Of a stretch of DNA of 64,000 nucleotides, positions 1 through 8,481 are shown piece after piece; positions within the stretch are counted from its first letter, which is position 1, and every line of letters starts with the position of its first letter. Location of the stretch: contig NZ_QODK01000001.1 of assembly GCF_003324485.1 (NCBI RefSeq), positions 806,001-870,000 on the forward strand, written 5' to 3'. Source of the stretch: Cohaesibacter intestini. GTDB taxonomy: Bacteria; Pseudomonadota; Alphaproteobacteria; Rhizobiales; Cohaesibacteraceae. The notes below the pieces were generated by a model, which was not told where the DNA came from, searched no databases, and was given only the letters and a program-made list of their open reading frames with translations. The position numbers were made by a program, and so were the translations under genes.

Positions 1-150
1 TATCACATCGAGCCGATGGCCAAGAGCACCTTCTACTTCGTTCTGGCGGTGTTGGTGGTTGTCGATATCGTCCAAGGGCGTTATCAAAGGAAGCTGATTG
101 CCAAGCGCGAGCTGGAACTGAAACGCGGCCAGATGAAGCATCCCGCCTGA
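1..150 (+). CDS. C-terminal end of an unrecognised membrane protein (partial)
   Basis: Frame 1 is open from the first base to a TGA at 148-150, giving 49 residues of a protein that starts outside the window. The visible part holds one hydrophobic segment (about residues 10-24, rich in Val, Leu and Phe) followed by a basic tail with several Lys and Arg residues, as expected for a last membrane helix with a cytoplasmic end. The tail ends 54 bp before arfB, so both could share a transcript. No family can be named from so little sequence. Confidence 0.55.
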   Translation, partial: YHIEPMAKSTFYFVLAVLVVVDIVQGRYQRKLIAKRELELKRGQMKHPA

Positions 151-204
151 AGGCCGTATCCCGAGAGCCATCGGGAAAAGCCGCCCGAAGAAAGCAGAAA
201 GACC

Positions 205-633
205 ATGTCTGATCGCATCATCATCAAGGAAGGCTTGAGCCTTGATCCGGACGAGTTGGAGGAACGCTTCATCCGCGCCTCCGGTCCCGGCGGTCAGAAT
301 GTCAACAAGGTCTCGACGGCGGTGGAGTTGCGGTTCGACGTGCGCAATTCCCCCTCCCTGCCCGGTTATGTCAAAGCCAATCTGCGCCAGCAGGCTTCGC
401 ACTTGATGACACAGGACGGGGTTCTGGTGATGCAAGTGCAAAGCCATCGCACGCAGGCGCGCAACCGCGAAGAGGCGCTCGAGCGATTGGTGGCCCTGAT
501 CGACAAGGCAACCTACCGCCCAAAACGGCGCATTGCCACCAAGCCGACCCGGGCCAGCAAAAAGCGCCGGGTGGATAGCAAAACCAAGCGCGGTGCCCTG
601 AAGAAAATGCGCTCGTCAAAAAGCTTCGACTGA
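205..633 (+). CDS. arfB: Alternative ribosome-rescue factor / peptidyl-tRNA hydrolase ArfB
   Basis: The 142-residue protein is a codon-independent release factor that hydrolyses peptidyl-tRNA on ribosomes stalled at the 3' end of broken mRNAs. The catalytic GGQ motif is at residues 29-31 inside RASGPGGQNVNK. The C-terminal third is strongly basic (many Lys/Arg with KPTRASKK-type runs), matching the family's flexible tail that enters the empty mRNA channel. Its length equals that of typical ArfB (about 140) and lacks the codon-reading domains of RF1/RF2. It converges on yifB with only 11 bp between the stop codons. Confidence 0.93.
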   Translation: MSDRIIIKEGLSLDPDELEERFIRASGPGGQNVNKVSTAVELRFDVRNSPSLPGYVKANLRQQASHLMTQDGVLVMQVQSHRTQARNREEALERLVALIDKATYRPKRRIATKPTRASKKRRVDSKTKRGALKKMRSSKSFD

Positions 634-644
634 CCCTGCAGCCT

Positions 645-2174
645 TCACCCCACCAACGAGGTTTCTGCCGTCATGCGATAGCTCAGTGCTTCGGCTATGT
701 CGGTTTTGCCGGGTTGGGTGCGCCCTGCGAGATCGGCCAGGGTTCGGGCAAGCTTCAATATGCGGTGATAGCCACGCGCCGACAGGGCCATGCTTTCGGC
801 TGCATGGGCCAGCAGCCTGCGGGCTTCGCCCTTGACGTCACAGACCTGTTCAATGGCACTTGCCGGGCATTGAGCATTGGTCATGGTGGCAGAAAGACCA
901 AGCGCCACAAAGCGCTGGCTTTGCAACAGCCGCGCATTGGCGACCCGCTCGGCCACCTGTTTTGAGCCTTCTTTCGACGGCGGCAACATCAGATCACTGG
1001 CGGAGACGGCAGGCACTTCGATGCGCAGATCGATGCGATCAAGCAAGGGACCGGAAATCCGGGCCTGATAATCGGCGGCACAACGATTGCCCCTTTTGCA
1101 GACATAGCCCGGCTCACCTGCATGGCCGCAACGACAGGGATTCATCGCCGCGATCAGTTGAAAGCGGGCTGGATAGGTCACCCGGTGGTTGGCGCGGGAT
1201 ATAACCGCCTCGCCGCTTTCGATCGGCTGGCGCAAACTGTCGAGCACTTGGGGCGAGAATTCCGGCAGTTCATCGAGAAACAATACCCCATTGTGCGACA
1301 AGGCCACCTCGCCCGGCTTGGCCTTCATACCGCCACCGACCATTGCCGCCATCGAGGCGGAATGATGGGGCGCCCGGAAGGGACGGGCGGGCGACAAGCG
1401 TCCCTGAGGCAACAGGCCGGCAATGGACTGGATCATTGATACATCGAGCAGTTCCGCCGGAGACAAGGGCGGCAGGACGGTCGGCAGGCGTGAGGCCAGC
1501 ATGCTCTTGCCCGAGCCCGGCGGGCCGACCATCAGCATATTGTGGCCGCCCGCGGCAGCGACTTCGAGCGCCCGCTTGGCCAGTTCCTGGCCCTTGATAT
1601 CCTTGAGATCCATCACCGCAACATCATTTTGGCGAATGCCTGCCCGGGGACGCGCCAAAAGCTGGCTGCCCTTGAAATGGTTCGCTAGCGAAATGAGACT
1701 GTCAGGCGCGAGTATATCCATGTCCGCATCGGCCCATGCGGCTTCCGGACCGCAGTCTTTGGGGCAAATCAGGCCACGGTCATCGGCATTGGCCGCCATG
1801 GCTGCCGGCAGAACCCCGATCACAGCCGCGAGCCGCCCATCAAGCGCCAGTTCCCCCAATACCGTGTAGGTATCAAGGCAATCGGCCGGAATGGCTCCGA
1901 TTGCCGCCATCAGGCCCAGAGCGATGGGCAAGTCAAAATGACTGCCTTCCTTAGGCAGGTCGGCAGGGGCAAGATTGATGGTGATGCGTTTGGGTGGCAG
2001 GGAAAGGCCCGAAGCGGTCAATGCAGCACGCACCCGTTCGCGGCTTTCCGCCACTGCCTTGTCCGGCAGCCCCACAATGGTAAAGGCAGGCAGGCCAGAG
2101 GCAACATGAACCTGCACATCCACGGGCCGGGCAGCGATGCCCTGAAAAGAGACCGTCTGAACATGAGCCACCAT
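645..2174 (-). CDS. comM: YifB/ComM-family Mg-chelatase-like AAA+ ATPase
   Basis: A 509-residue protein with an N-terminal Lon-substrate-like/ChlI fold (about 20-140), an AAA+ Mg-chelatase core with Walker A GPPGSGKS at 217-224 and Walker B LFLDE at 298-302, and a C-terminal Mg-chelatase domain. ComM is known as a hexameric helicase that promotes branch migration during natural transformation, but the gene is widespread in bacteria not known to be competent. The frame stays open upstream to 2393. I chose the ATG at 2174 because MVAHVQTVSFQG is the usual family start, the length then matches, and the longer reading would run into the divergent ogt. Confidence 0.92.
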   Translation of the reverse strand: MVAHVQTVSFQGIAARPVDVQVHVASGLPAFTIVGLPDKAVAESRERVRAALTASGLSLPPKRITINLAPADLPKEGSHFDLPIALGLMAAIGAIPADCLDTYTVLGELALDGRLAAVIGVLPAAMAANADDRGLICPKDCGPEAAWADADMDILAPDSLISLANHFKGSQLLARPRAGIRQNDVAVMDLKDIKGQELAKRALEVAAAGGHNMLMVGPPGSGKSMLASRLPTVLPPLSPAELLDVSMIQSIAGLLPQGRLSPARPFRAPHHSASMAAMVGGGMKAKPGEVALSHNGVLFLDELPEFSPQVLDSLRQPIESGEAVISRANHRVTYPARFQLIAAMNPCRCGHAGEPGYVCKRGNRCAADYQARISGPLLDRIDLRIEVPAVSASDLMLPPSKEGSKQVAERVANARLLQSQRFVALGLSATMTNAQCPASAIEQVCDVKGEARRLLAHAAESMALSARGYHRILKLARTLADLAGRTQPGKTDIAEALSYRMTAETSLVG

Positions 2175-2391
2175 GGCTGCCTCGAAAACCTGAAATAGAT
2201 GAAGAAAGAAATGCAACTTCTTGCAATCATAGAGGGAGCATTTGTCAGGATCAAGAACAAATATCGAACAATCGGCGACCTGTCCCCTTGGCCGTATGGG
2301 AAAAATCGGTGTATTAGGAAAGGTCAGGAACGAGAGCAAACCGGAAGGGAGCGGCAGGGTGATGCAGGATGCAAGAATAGGGAAAGCACCC

Positions 2392-2904
2392 ATGCTCTAT
2401 TGTCATCACGACAGTCCGATTGGACCGCTGACCTTTCATGGCATCGGTGACAGGCTTCATGGGTTGCATTTTGCCAAACAGGGCCAACCGATCAAGCCTG
2501 ACCCGGATTGGGTGCAAGAGGACCGTGCCTTTGGCGAGGCCCGGCGGCAGGTGGATGCCTATTTTGCCGGAGATCTGACCCATTTCAGTCTCGATTATCA
2601 TCTGGACGGCTCGCCCTTTCAGCTTGAGGTCTGGCATGCGCTTGAGGCCATTCCCTTTGGAGAATTGCGCTCCTATGGGGACATTGCCCGTGCGGTGGGG
2701 CAACCGGGTGGTGCGCAGGCGGTGGGGATGGCCAACAATGCCAATCCAATCCCGATCATCGTGCCCTGTCATCGGGTGATTGGCGTGGACGGCGCTCTGG
2801 TGGGCTTTGGCGGTGGATTGCAGACCAAAATCTGGCTTCTGGAGCATGAAAAGATCAATCCCAGTCAGGTCCATAGCCCCAACCAGATGGGGTTTGATTT
2901 TTAA
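2392..2904 (+). CDS. ogt: Methylated-DNA-protein-cysteine methyltransferase (Ogt type)
   Basis: A suicide enzyme that removes alkyl groups from O6-alkylguanine and O4-alkylthymine onto its own cysteine. At 170 residues it has the short N-terminal ribonuclease-like domain and the C-terminal DNA-binding/catalytic domain, with the acceptor Cys126 in PCHRV and the preceding GELRSYGDIA helix. I chose the ATG at 2392 because GGGA lies about 8 bp upstream and family length then fits; the frame is open back to 2242. A second protein with the same catalytic domain is encoded at 42774-43724. The gene is divergent from yifB. Confidence 0.93.
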   Translation: MLYCHHDSPIGPLTFHGIGDRLHGLHFAKQGQPIKPDPDWVQEDRAFGEARRQVDAYFAGDLTHFSLDYHLDGSPFQLEVWHALEAIPFGELRSYGDIARAVGQPGGAQAVGMANNANPIPIIVPCHRVIGVDGALVGFGGGLQTKIWLLEHEKINPSQVHSPNQMGFDF

Positions 2905-2924
2905 TCCCCCCACACAGAACACAT

Positions 2925-2959
2925 GAAAAAACCGTCGCGCAGAGGCTGCACGACGGTTT
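2925..2959 (-). terminator. Rho-independent terminator of the peroxidase gene
   Basis: A 9-bp stem (AAACCGTCG at 2929-2937 pairing with 2951-2959) has a 13-nt loop. Read on the minus strand it is followed by a run of T residues. It lies 22 bp past the end of the peroxidase gene and 25 bp after the convergent ogt, so it may stop both transcripts. Confidence 0.75.
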
Positions 2960-2981
2960 GGTTGTCTGGATGCAGTCGGCC

Positions 2982-4178
2982 CTATTGCTCCAGCAGATGC
3001 TCATAGCGCTGATCGGTCAGGGTCTTGAGGAAAGCGACGAGGGCCTTGATGCGGTCCTCTTCAAGGGCCGGGCCTTCGGTCAACTTCTTTGTATCAACGG
3101 TTTCAGACACTTCCGGGTCACCCCAAGGCTTGCCGGTTTCAGGGTTGATCCGGGACGCAGCCGCCTTGGAATTGTAGCGATTGTAGAAGCGGACGACGGT
3201 TTCAAGATCCTCGAAAATACCATTATGCATATAGGGACCGGTCACTGCCACATTGCGCAGGGTGGTGGTTTTGTATTTGCCATCCTCGGCCTTTTTGTCG
3301 ACCTTGGCGTTGCTTGCCAGACCATGATCGATGCTGCCGACACCCACCCCGTTGGCGGCCCGAAGCGCTTTGTTTTCCGGCACACCAATGTTGAAATATT
3401 GGTGGTTGGTGAAGAGCTCCTTCTCGACACCGGGGCGCTTATGCAGCTGGTGGCAGAGATTGCAGTTGGTGAATTGCTGGGAGAAGAACAGGGTCCGGCC
3501 CAGTTCCTCCTCACGAGTGAAGTCCGCTTCGCCGCGCAGATAGCGATCATATTTCGAATCAAACGGGCTGAAATAGTCGGTCCGTTCAAAGGCGGCAATC
3601 GCCTCGGTCATGGCACGATAGGCTTTGTCACTGTCAGCAAAGATATCCTCGCCATAGAGCAGCTTGAAGCCGCTGACATATTCATCATTCTCCAACAGGC
3701 GCTCGACAACAGCCTGTTTGCTTTCCATGCCCATTTCCAGCGGATTGAGCGGCGGGCCACCTGCCTGACCTTCAAGATCCGGCTCGCGGCCATCAAGAAA
3801 CTGGCCACCGACCCAGTGGCCGTCTTTGTTCTTGTGGAATTTCGGTGTCAGTGCCGCATAGGACGCCGTCGGGGCATTGCGGTCGCCGATGGATTGGCCG
3901 TCATCGCCAAGGGAGGTGGCGCGGCCGATGGCCCCATCAAGCCCATTGCTGCGCGGATCGGCGAAGCCCGCTTCTGGCGCATGGCAGGTGAAACAGGACA
4001 TGGTCCGGTTGTTTGACAGATTTTCATCGAAAAACAGCGCCGCACCCAAGCCTTCCAGCGTGGCCTTGTCGGAGGGCAGGGTTGGCAGCTCTTCAGCCTT
4101 TGCGTTGACAAGCCCGAAGGCCAGAGCCAGTGAGACCGCCGCGACGCCTTTGGTCAGCGCCTTTGCACTATGGGACAT
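2982..4178 (-). CDS. Periplasmic diheme cytochrome c peroxidase (CcpA/MauG family)
   Basis: A 398-residue exported protein with a signal peptide (basic start, hydrophobic core about 11-26, likely cleavage after an AKA-type site). It has two c-type heme motifs, CFTCH at 62-66 and CNLCH at 239-243. Spacing and length fit bacterial diheme cytochrome c peroxidases, which reduce H2O2 in the periplasm using a small cytochrome or cupredoxin. Related MauG proteins modify cofactors instead; no methylamine dehydrogenase genes are nearby, so peroxidase is the better guess. The start at 4178 has AGGA about 6 bp upstream; the frame is open to 4223. Confidence 0.88.
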   Translation of the reverse strand: MSHSAKALTKGVAAVSLALAFGLVNAKAEELPTLPSDKATLEGLGAALFFDENLSNNRTMSCFTCHAPEAGFADPRSNGLDGAIGRATSLGDDGQSIGDRNAPTASYAALTPKFHKNKDGHWVGGQFLDGREPDLEGQAGGPPLNPLEMGMESKQAVVERLLENDEYVSGFKLLYGEDIFADSDKAYRAMTEAIAAFERTDYFSPFDSKYDRYLRGEADFTREEELGRTLFFSQQFTNCNLCHQLHKRPGVEKELFTNHQYFNIGVPENKALRAANGVGVGSIDHGLASNAKVDKKAEDGKYKTTTLRNVAVTGPYMHNGIFEDLETVVRFYNRYNSKAAASRINPETGKPWGDPEVSETVDTKKLTEGPALEEDRIKALVAFLKTLTDQRYEHLLEQ

Positions 4179-4231
4179 TCTATCCTCACAAGTCACAGCT
4201 CGAGCGTTGATCGCATCCCCCAAAAAGTCGT

Positions 4232-4260
4232 GACCCTGCTTTCTGGTCCAAAGCAGGGTC
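4232..4260 (-). terminator. Strong hairpin between gshB and the peroxidase, probable gshB terminator
   Basis: A perfect 11-bp inverted repeat, GACCCTGCTTT at 4232-4242 and its complement at 4250-4260, with a 7-nt loop. On the minus strand it lies about 95 nt beyond the gshB stop and a short T run follows a few bases later. The distance and the unusually perfect stem leave room for a REP-like element instead. Confidence 0.5.
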
Positions 4261-4354
4261 CTTCCCCAGTCGAAAATGCACGCTCGAAAGTCGTTACGGT
4301 CCTCTAAACGGATAAAAGCAACTTATCCGACTCTTGGCCTTGAGAAATGTCAAC

Positions 4355-5317
4355 CTATTCGGCTTCAGCCCGTTTGGCTTCGATATTGTCCCAGATGATG
4401 GCAGCAATATCGATGCCGTCAAGGCGCTGGATGACTCGGATGCCCGTCGGGGAGGTGACATTGATTTCGGTGAGGTAATTGCCGATCACATCGATGCCAA
4501 CAAAGATGAAACCACGCTCTTTCAGCGCCGGGCCGATGCGGGCGCAAATTTCCTTTTCGCGCTCGGTCAATTTGGTCTGCTGGGCCTGCCCGCCCTGCAC
4601 CATGTTGGAGCGCAGATCGTCTGCGGCGGGGATTCGGTTGATTGCCCCGACCGGCTCACCATCGACCAGAATGATCCTTTTGTCGCCAGCCTTCACATCC
4701 GGCAGATATTGCTGGGCCACCCATGGTTCAACGAAAATCTCACCGAACAGACCCATCAGAGAGCCAAAATTCTGGTCATCCTTTCGCAACCGAAACACGG
4801 CTGCACCGCCATTGCCATAGAGTGGCTTCATGACGATATCGCCATATTTTTCCTTGAAGGCCCGTAGCTCTTTCTCGGAGCGGGTGATCAGGGTGGGCGG
4901 CATCAGGTCGGGAAATTCCGTGACGAAGATCTTTTCCGGTGCGTTGCGCACCTGAGCTGGATCATTGACCACCAAAGTCTTGGGGTGAATCCGCTCCAGC
5001 ATATGGGTGGCAGAAATGTAGGCCATGTCAAATGGTGGATCCTGACGCATGTGAATGACGTCGAAATCCGCCAGATTGGTCCGCACCGCTTCACCCAGCG
5101 TGTAGTGATTGCCCGGCTCATCGCGGACTTCCACCGGTTCGACCTGTGCATAGACCACGCCATCTTCCATCGCCATGGTGTCAACGGTGTAGTGGAACAG
5201 CTGATGGCCACGATTTTGCGCTTCGAGCATCAGGGCAAAGGTCGAATCCCCTGCAATGTTGATGCTTTCGATGTGATCCATCTGGATGGCGACTTTGAGG
5301 GGGCGGGATTGTGCCAT
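4355..5317 (-). CDS. gshB: Glutathione synthetase
   Basis: ATP-grasp ligase that joins glycine to gamma-glutamylcysteine, the second step of glutathione synthesis, in the cytoplasm. The 320 residues match the family length. Hallmarks are the N-terminal [12 protein letters not shown] stretch, the substrate-domain DPPFDMAYI motif, the glycine-rich ATP loop ([12 protein letters not shown]) and the C-terminal VTSPTGI motif. It is downstream of rsmI-yraN on the same strand (112 bp after yraN), an arrangement common in alphaproteobacteria. The window also encodes a glutathione transferase (10908-11540). Confidence 0.96.
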   Translation of the reverse strand: MAQSRPLKVAIQMDHIESINIAGDSTFALMLEAQNRGHQLFHYTVDTMAMEDGVVYAQVEPVEVRDEPGNHYTLGEAVRTNLADFDVIHMRQDPPFDMAYISATHMLERIHPKTLVVNDPAQVRNAPEKIFVTEFPDLMPPTLITRSEKELRAFKEKYGDIVMKPLYGNGGAAVFRLRKDDQNFGSLMGLFGEIFVEPWVAQQYLPDVKAGDKRIILVDGEPVGAINRIPAADDLRSNMVQGGQAQQTKLTEREKEICARIGPALKERGFIFVGIDVIGNYLTEINVTSPTGIRVIQRLDGIDIAAIIWDNIEAKRAEAE

Positions 5318-5429
5318 GATTGGGCTCCGGCTGGATGAGGGGCGGGTGGGGAATACCCCGGACAGGGACTATATGTCGGCTTTGGTGCGCAATTTCAAGG
5401 CCACAGAGCGGGCCTGCGGGCTGGTGAGG

Positions 5430-5819
5430 TTAAAAGGCATCAAAGGCTGCTTCCAGATGTTGCCAGTCGGGCTTGGCGCCAGTGCCCTTGGCAAAAGCCA
5501 TGACATCGAACCGATAGCTATTGATGCTGTCATCGGGTTGATTGGCAATATAATGGGAAGCGGCGGCAACAATGCGCTGCTGGTTGCGCGGGGTGATCGA
5601 CCATAGGGCATCGTCAAGACTGGCGCGATATTTGACTTCAAGAAAGATCAGCAAATCGCCTTGGCGGCAAACAAGATCAATCTCGCCCCCTTGCGCCTTA
5701 TAGCGGGTGGCAAGGATCTGATAGCCTTTGGCCCGCATGATCAGGCCGGCCCAGCGCTCGGTGCGCAAGCCTCGATCATAGCTCTCTTTCCGGTGCCGTT
5801 CCCGCGCCCGTCCGGCCAT
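5430..5819 (-). CDS. yraN: YraN family protein (UPF0102), nuclease-like
   Basis: A 129-residue member of the UPF0102 family, which has a restriction-endonuclease-like fold. The motif GGEIDLVCRQGDLLIFLEVKYR (about 44-65) carries the E...D...E-x-K pattern of the PD-(D/E)XK superfamily. Its role in cells is not established. It sits 5 bp after rsmI and is probably translated from the same mRNA; the rsmI-lpoA-yraN association is conserved across many proteobacteria. Confidence 0.92.
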   Translation of the reverse strand: MAGRARERHRKESYDRGLRTERWAGLIMRAKGYQILATRYKAQGGEIDLVCRQGDLLIFLEVKYRASLDDALWSITPRNQQRIVAAASHYIANQPDDSINSYRFDVMAFAKGTGAKPDWQHLEAAFDAF

Positions 5820-5824
5820 GGTGC

Positions 5825-6859
5825 CTAATCCTCGTCTGACAATTGGTCCTTGATCGTTTGCGCCAGTTTGTAGATGTCGTTTTTCTTGGCACCAACCCTG
5901 GCTGCGATGTCGGCAGACAATTGCTTGACATGGAGCCCGGAATTCAAGCCTTCCCGGATCAAAGCCTCGACATCCAGTTCCGCTAGGTCCGGCTCGGAGC
6001 GCGGCCCGATCAGCACCACGGCTTCGCCGCGCGGCGCATCACTTTCGGCGTAAAGGGCTGCCAGTTCAGTCAGGGTGCCGCGCTTGAATTCCTCGAATTT
6101 CTTGGTCAACTCACGCGCCACCACGACGTGACGCTCGCCACCCAGATGGGTTGCCATGGCGCTGAGCACCGGGGCCAGACGGCGCGGGCTTTCATAGAAA
6201 ACCAAGGTGCCCGTCGCACCGCTCAGGTCCATCAGCTTGCGATCGCGCGCTCCGGCCTTCTGTGGCAGGAAGCCAGCAAAATGGATCTGGTCTGTTGGCA
6301 GACCGGCAGCCACCAGAGCAGCCAGCATGGCAGACGCACCGGGAATCGGGATGACCGCATGACCAGCTTCGATGACGTCACCCACCAGCTTATAGCCGGG
6401 GTCAGAGAGCAGCGGCGTGCCTGCGTCGGAGATCAGGCAGACCGCCTTTCCTTCAGCCAAAGCATTGAGAATATAGGGCCTTTGGCGATCGGCATTATGC
6501 TCATGATAGGTAATCAGCCGGGTGCGGATGCCATAATGGGTCAGCAATTTGCGCGACACGCGGGTGTCTTCGCAGGCGACCATGTCGGCTGCGGCCAGCA
6601 TTTCGAGCGCCCGGATGGTGATGTCCTTGAGATTGCCGATCGGAGTGGAAACAATATAGAGACCTGCGGCCACATCCGTGGCGCGCAGTTTTGTTCCGGC
6701 AACGAAATAAGACGATTTCTCGCTCTCAGCCACATCACTGTCTTGTGCACCGAACGCATCGTCTGTTGGTGCTTCCGACGCAAGCTTTTGCTGATTATCA
6801 TCACCTTCATCGCCAGACACTCCAAGGGAGAGGTTGTCGCTGTCTTTGTTGCCGGTCAT
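5825..6859 (-). CDS. rsmI: 16S rRNA (cytidine-1402-2'-O)-methyltransferase RsmI
   Basis: SAM-dependent tetrapyrrole-methylase-fold enzyme that methylates the 2'-OH of C1402 in 16S rRNA and helps decoding fidelity. The conserved core starts near residue 65 with LYIVSTPIGNLKDIT, followed by CEDTRVSRKLL, ISDAGTPLLSDPG and PIPGASA. At 344 residues it is longer than E. coli RsmI (286) because of an acidic N-terminal extension of about 60 residues that looks disordered; whether translation starts at 6859 or further in cannot be settled by eye. It leads the rsmI-yraN-gshB transcript and is divergent from the lpoA-like gene. Confidence 0.95.
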   Translation of the reverse strand: MTGNKDSDNLSLGVSGDEGDDNQQKLASEAPTDDAFGAQDSDVAESEKSSYFVAGTKLRATDVAAGLYIVSTPIGNLKDITIRALEMLAAADMVACEDTRVSRKLLTHYGIRTRLITYHEHNADRQRPYILNALAEGKAVCLISDAGTPLLSDPGYKLVGDVIEAGHAVIPIPGASAMLAALVAAGLPTDQIHFAGFLPQKAGARDRKLMDLSGATGTLVFYESPRRLAPVLSAMATHLGGERHVVVARELTKKFEEFKRGTLTELAALYAESDAPRGEAVVLIGPRSEPDLAELDVEALIREGLNSGLHVKQLSADIAARVGAKKNDIYKLAQTIKDQLSDED

Positions 6860-6955
6860 CTTTTCATCAGTTTGGTTGGCTGATTCTGTCGATCAGACTG
6901 GAATTGAGCTGACGAGTGTCAGCGTGGCGTCATTTTTTCGTGAATTCGCGACAAA

Positions 6956-6986
6956 TTGGCCACAGTTTGGCCGAATCAGTGGCCAA
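6956..6986. promoter_or_regulatory. Inverted repeat in the rsmI / lpoA-like divergent promoter region
   Basis: TTGGCCAC (6956-6963) and its complement GTGGCCAA (6979-6986) are separated by 15 bp in the 273-bp region between the divergent starts. The dyad may be an operator; no known regulator could be matched. Confidence 0.3.
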
Positions 6987-7132
6987 ATATCCATTGAAAA
7001 TCCAACATACTTGTTTTGGCAGGTTATTTCTGACAAATCAAACGCACAAGTTATCACCGCAAAATCGCAACTTCATTTGCCAATGCGGGGTCCTGTTGAA
7101 GGCAAGCGGTCTGAGTCTGGAGGCCAGTATTG

Positions 7133-8416
7133 ATGCGTTTTAATCAACAATTTCACTCCACTCCCCAAGCGAAAAACGGCAGATTTCGCCGGTTTTTGAC
7201 CGGTGGCATGGTCGTTGGGTTGGGTGCTGTGCTGGCTGCATGCCAACCGGTGAGCCTCTCCGGCCCGGGCTTTGGCACCCAGAACAATTTCGACGGTCCG
7301 GTGACCGTCGCCCAGCCAACCGGCGAAGTGCTTGGTTCTGGTTCGGTGCGCATCGCATTGCTAACGCCGCAATCGGCACAAGGAGCCTTTGGCCAGACCG
7401 GTCTGGCGATTCGCAATGCAGCAGCGATGGCGCTCGAGGACTACAGCACCGCCGATTTGCAGGTCATCGTCAAGGATGTCGGCACGGGTGCGAGTGCCGC
7501 CACCGAGCAGGCTGGCCGCGCACTCGCCGAAGGAGCCCAATTGGTCATTGGCCCGCTGCGCTCAAGTGCGGTTAAGCAGGCCGGGCTGGTGTTGAAACCG
7601 GCTGGCGTACCGATGATTGCCTTTAGCACCGATACCGGTGCCGCGGCACAGGGGGTCTATCTGATCAACTTCTCACCAGAGAATGATGTCGAGCGGATCC
7701 TGTCCTATGCGGCCATTCAGGGCAAACGCAGTGTGGCTGCAATGCTGCCAAGCACGCCTTATGGCAATGTGGTTGAAGCAGCTCTGCGCCAATATGCAGC
7801 CCATTTCGGTGTGCGGGTCGTCACCATCGAGAAATACAATGCCGGGACCAAGCCGGATCCCTTCAGCCTGCAAAAAGCAGCTGAAGAAATTGCCGGTGTA
7901 AAAGGCCAGATCGACAGCCTGTTCATTCCTGAAGCCAGTGCCGTGGTCAATGCGGTGCAGCTGCTGGCCGGTCAGGGCGTGCGTGACACGGATGTTACCT
8001 TCCTGGGTTCGAGCCAGTGGGACTCGCCACAGGTTGCCGCCGAACCAATGCTCAAGGGAGGCTGGTATCCTGCACCGCCACGTGTGCTGCGCAATCTGGA
8101 CGGCCGGACCATCGGATTTGACAGTTTTGCTTCGCGCTATACCACCAAGTTCGGCCAACAGCCGCCGCGCGTCGCCTCACTTGCCTATGACAGCGTAATC
8201 CTCGCTGCTGCTCTGGTGGCTCAGGCCGGGGAGCGGAAGTTTGCGACCGAAACCCTGACCGATCCGCAAGGCTTCATCGGTTTTGGTGATGGCTTCTTCC
8301 GCTTCCGTCGCGATGGCACGTCCCAGCGCAGTCTGGCGATCATGGAGATTACCGGCCGAGCTGGCGCCAAAATCGTCGACAACGCACCGATGTCGGCAGC
8401 AGGTTTGCCAAACTGA
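7133..8416 (+). CDS. LpoA-like penicillin-binding-protein activator lipoprotein (type-1 periplasmic-binding fold)
   Basis: A 427-residue lipoprotein: signal peptide with lipobox LAAC and lipidation Cys37, then a Leu/Ile/Val-binding (type 1 periplasmic-binding) fold from about residue 65 (RIALLTPQSAQGAFGQTGLA). In gammaproteobacteria the equivalent domain of LpoA activates PBP1A from the outer membrane; the long N-terminal TPR domain of E. coli LpoA is absent here. The neighbourhood rsmI/yraN matches the lpoA (yraM) locus and supports that relationship. GGAGG lies 9 bp before the ATG at 7133. An ABC-transporter binding protein is an alternative, but no transporter genes are near. Confidence 0.8.
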   Translation: MRFNQQFHSTPQAKNGRFRRFLTGGMVVGLGAVLAACQPVSLSGPGFGTQNNFDGPVTVAQPTGEVLGSGSVRIALLTPQSAQGAFGQTGLAIRNAAAMALEDYSTADLQVIVKDVGTGASAATEQAGRALAEGAQLVIGPLRSSAVKQAGLVLKPAGVPMIAFSTDTGAAAQGVYLINFSPENDVERILSYAAIQGKRSVAAMLPSTPYGNVVEAALRQYAAHFGVRVVTIEKYNAGTKPDPFSLQKAAEEIAGVKGQIDSLFIPEASAVVNAVQLLAGQGVRDTDVTFLGSSQWDSPQVAAEPMLKGGWYPAPPRVLRNLDGRTIGFDSFASRYTTKFGQQPPRVASLAYDSVILAAALVAQAGERKFATETLTDPQGFIGFGDGFFRFRRDGTSQRSLAIMEITGRAGAKIVDNAPMSAAGLPN

Positions 8417-8442
8417 TCATCGCAACTGGATCGAGAATCAAA

Positions 8443-8472
8443 GAAAAGGGAGCCATTCGGCTCCCTTTTTTG
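8443..8472 (+). terminator. Bidirectional Rho-independent terminator
   Basis: AAAAGGGAGCC with a 4-nt loop pairs with GGCTCCCTTTTTT. It lies 27 bp after the lpoA-like gene and 10 bp beyond the end of the convergent SH3 gene, with T tracts in both readings, so it can serve both. Confidence 0.85.
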
Positions 8473-8481
8473 TTGGCGTGA

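Noticed and set aside
2175-2393. 73-residue N-terminal extension of the yifB frame
   Set aside because: It runs across the ogt promoter and lacks family similarity; the ATG at 2174 gives the standard ComM start and length.
2958-4016. 352-codon plus-strand frame opposite the diheme peroxidase
   Set aside because: It is an antisense shadow; the minus strand has the signal peptide, both heme motifs and a ribosome site.
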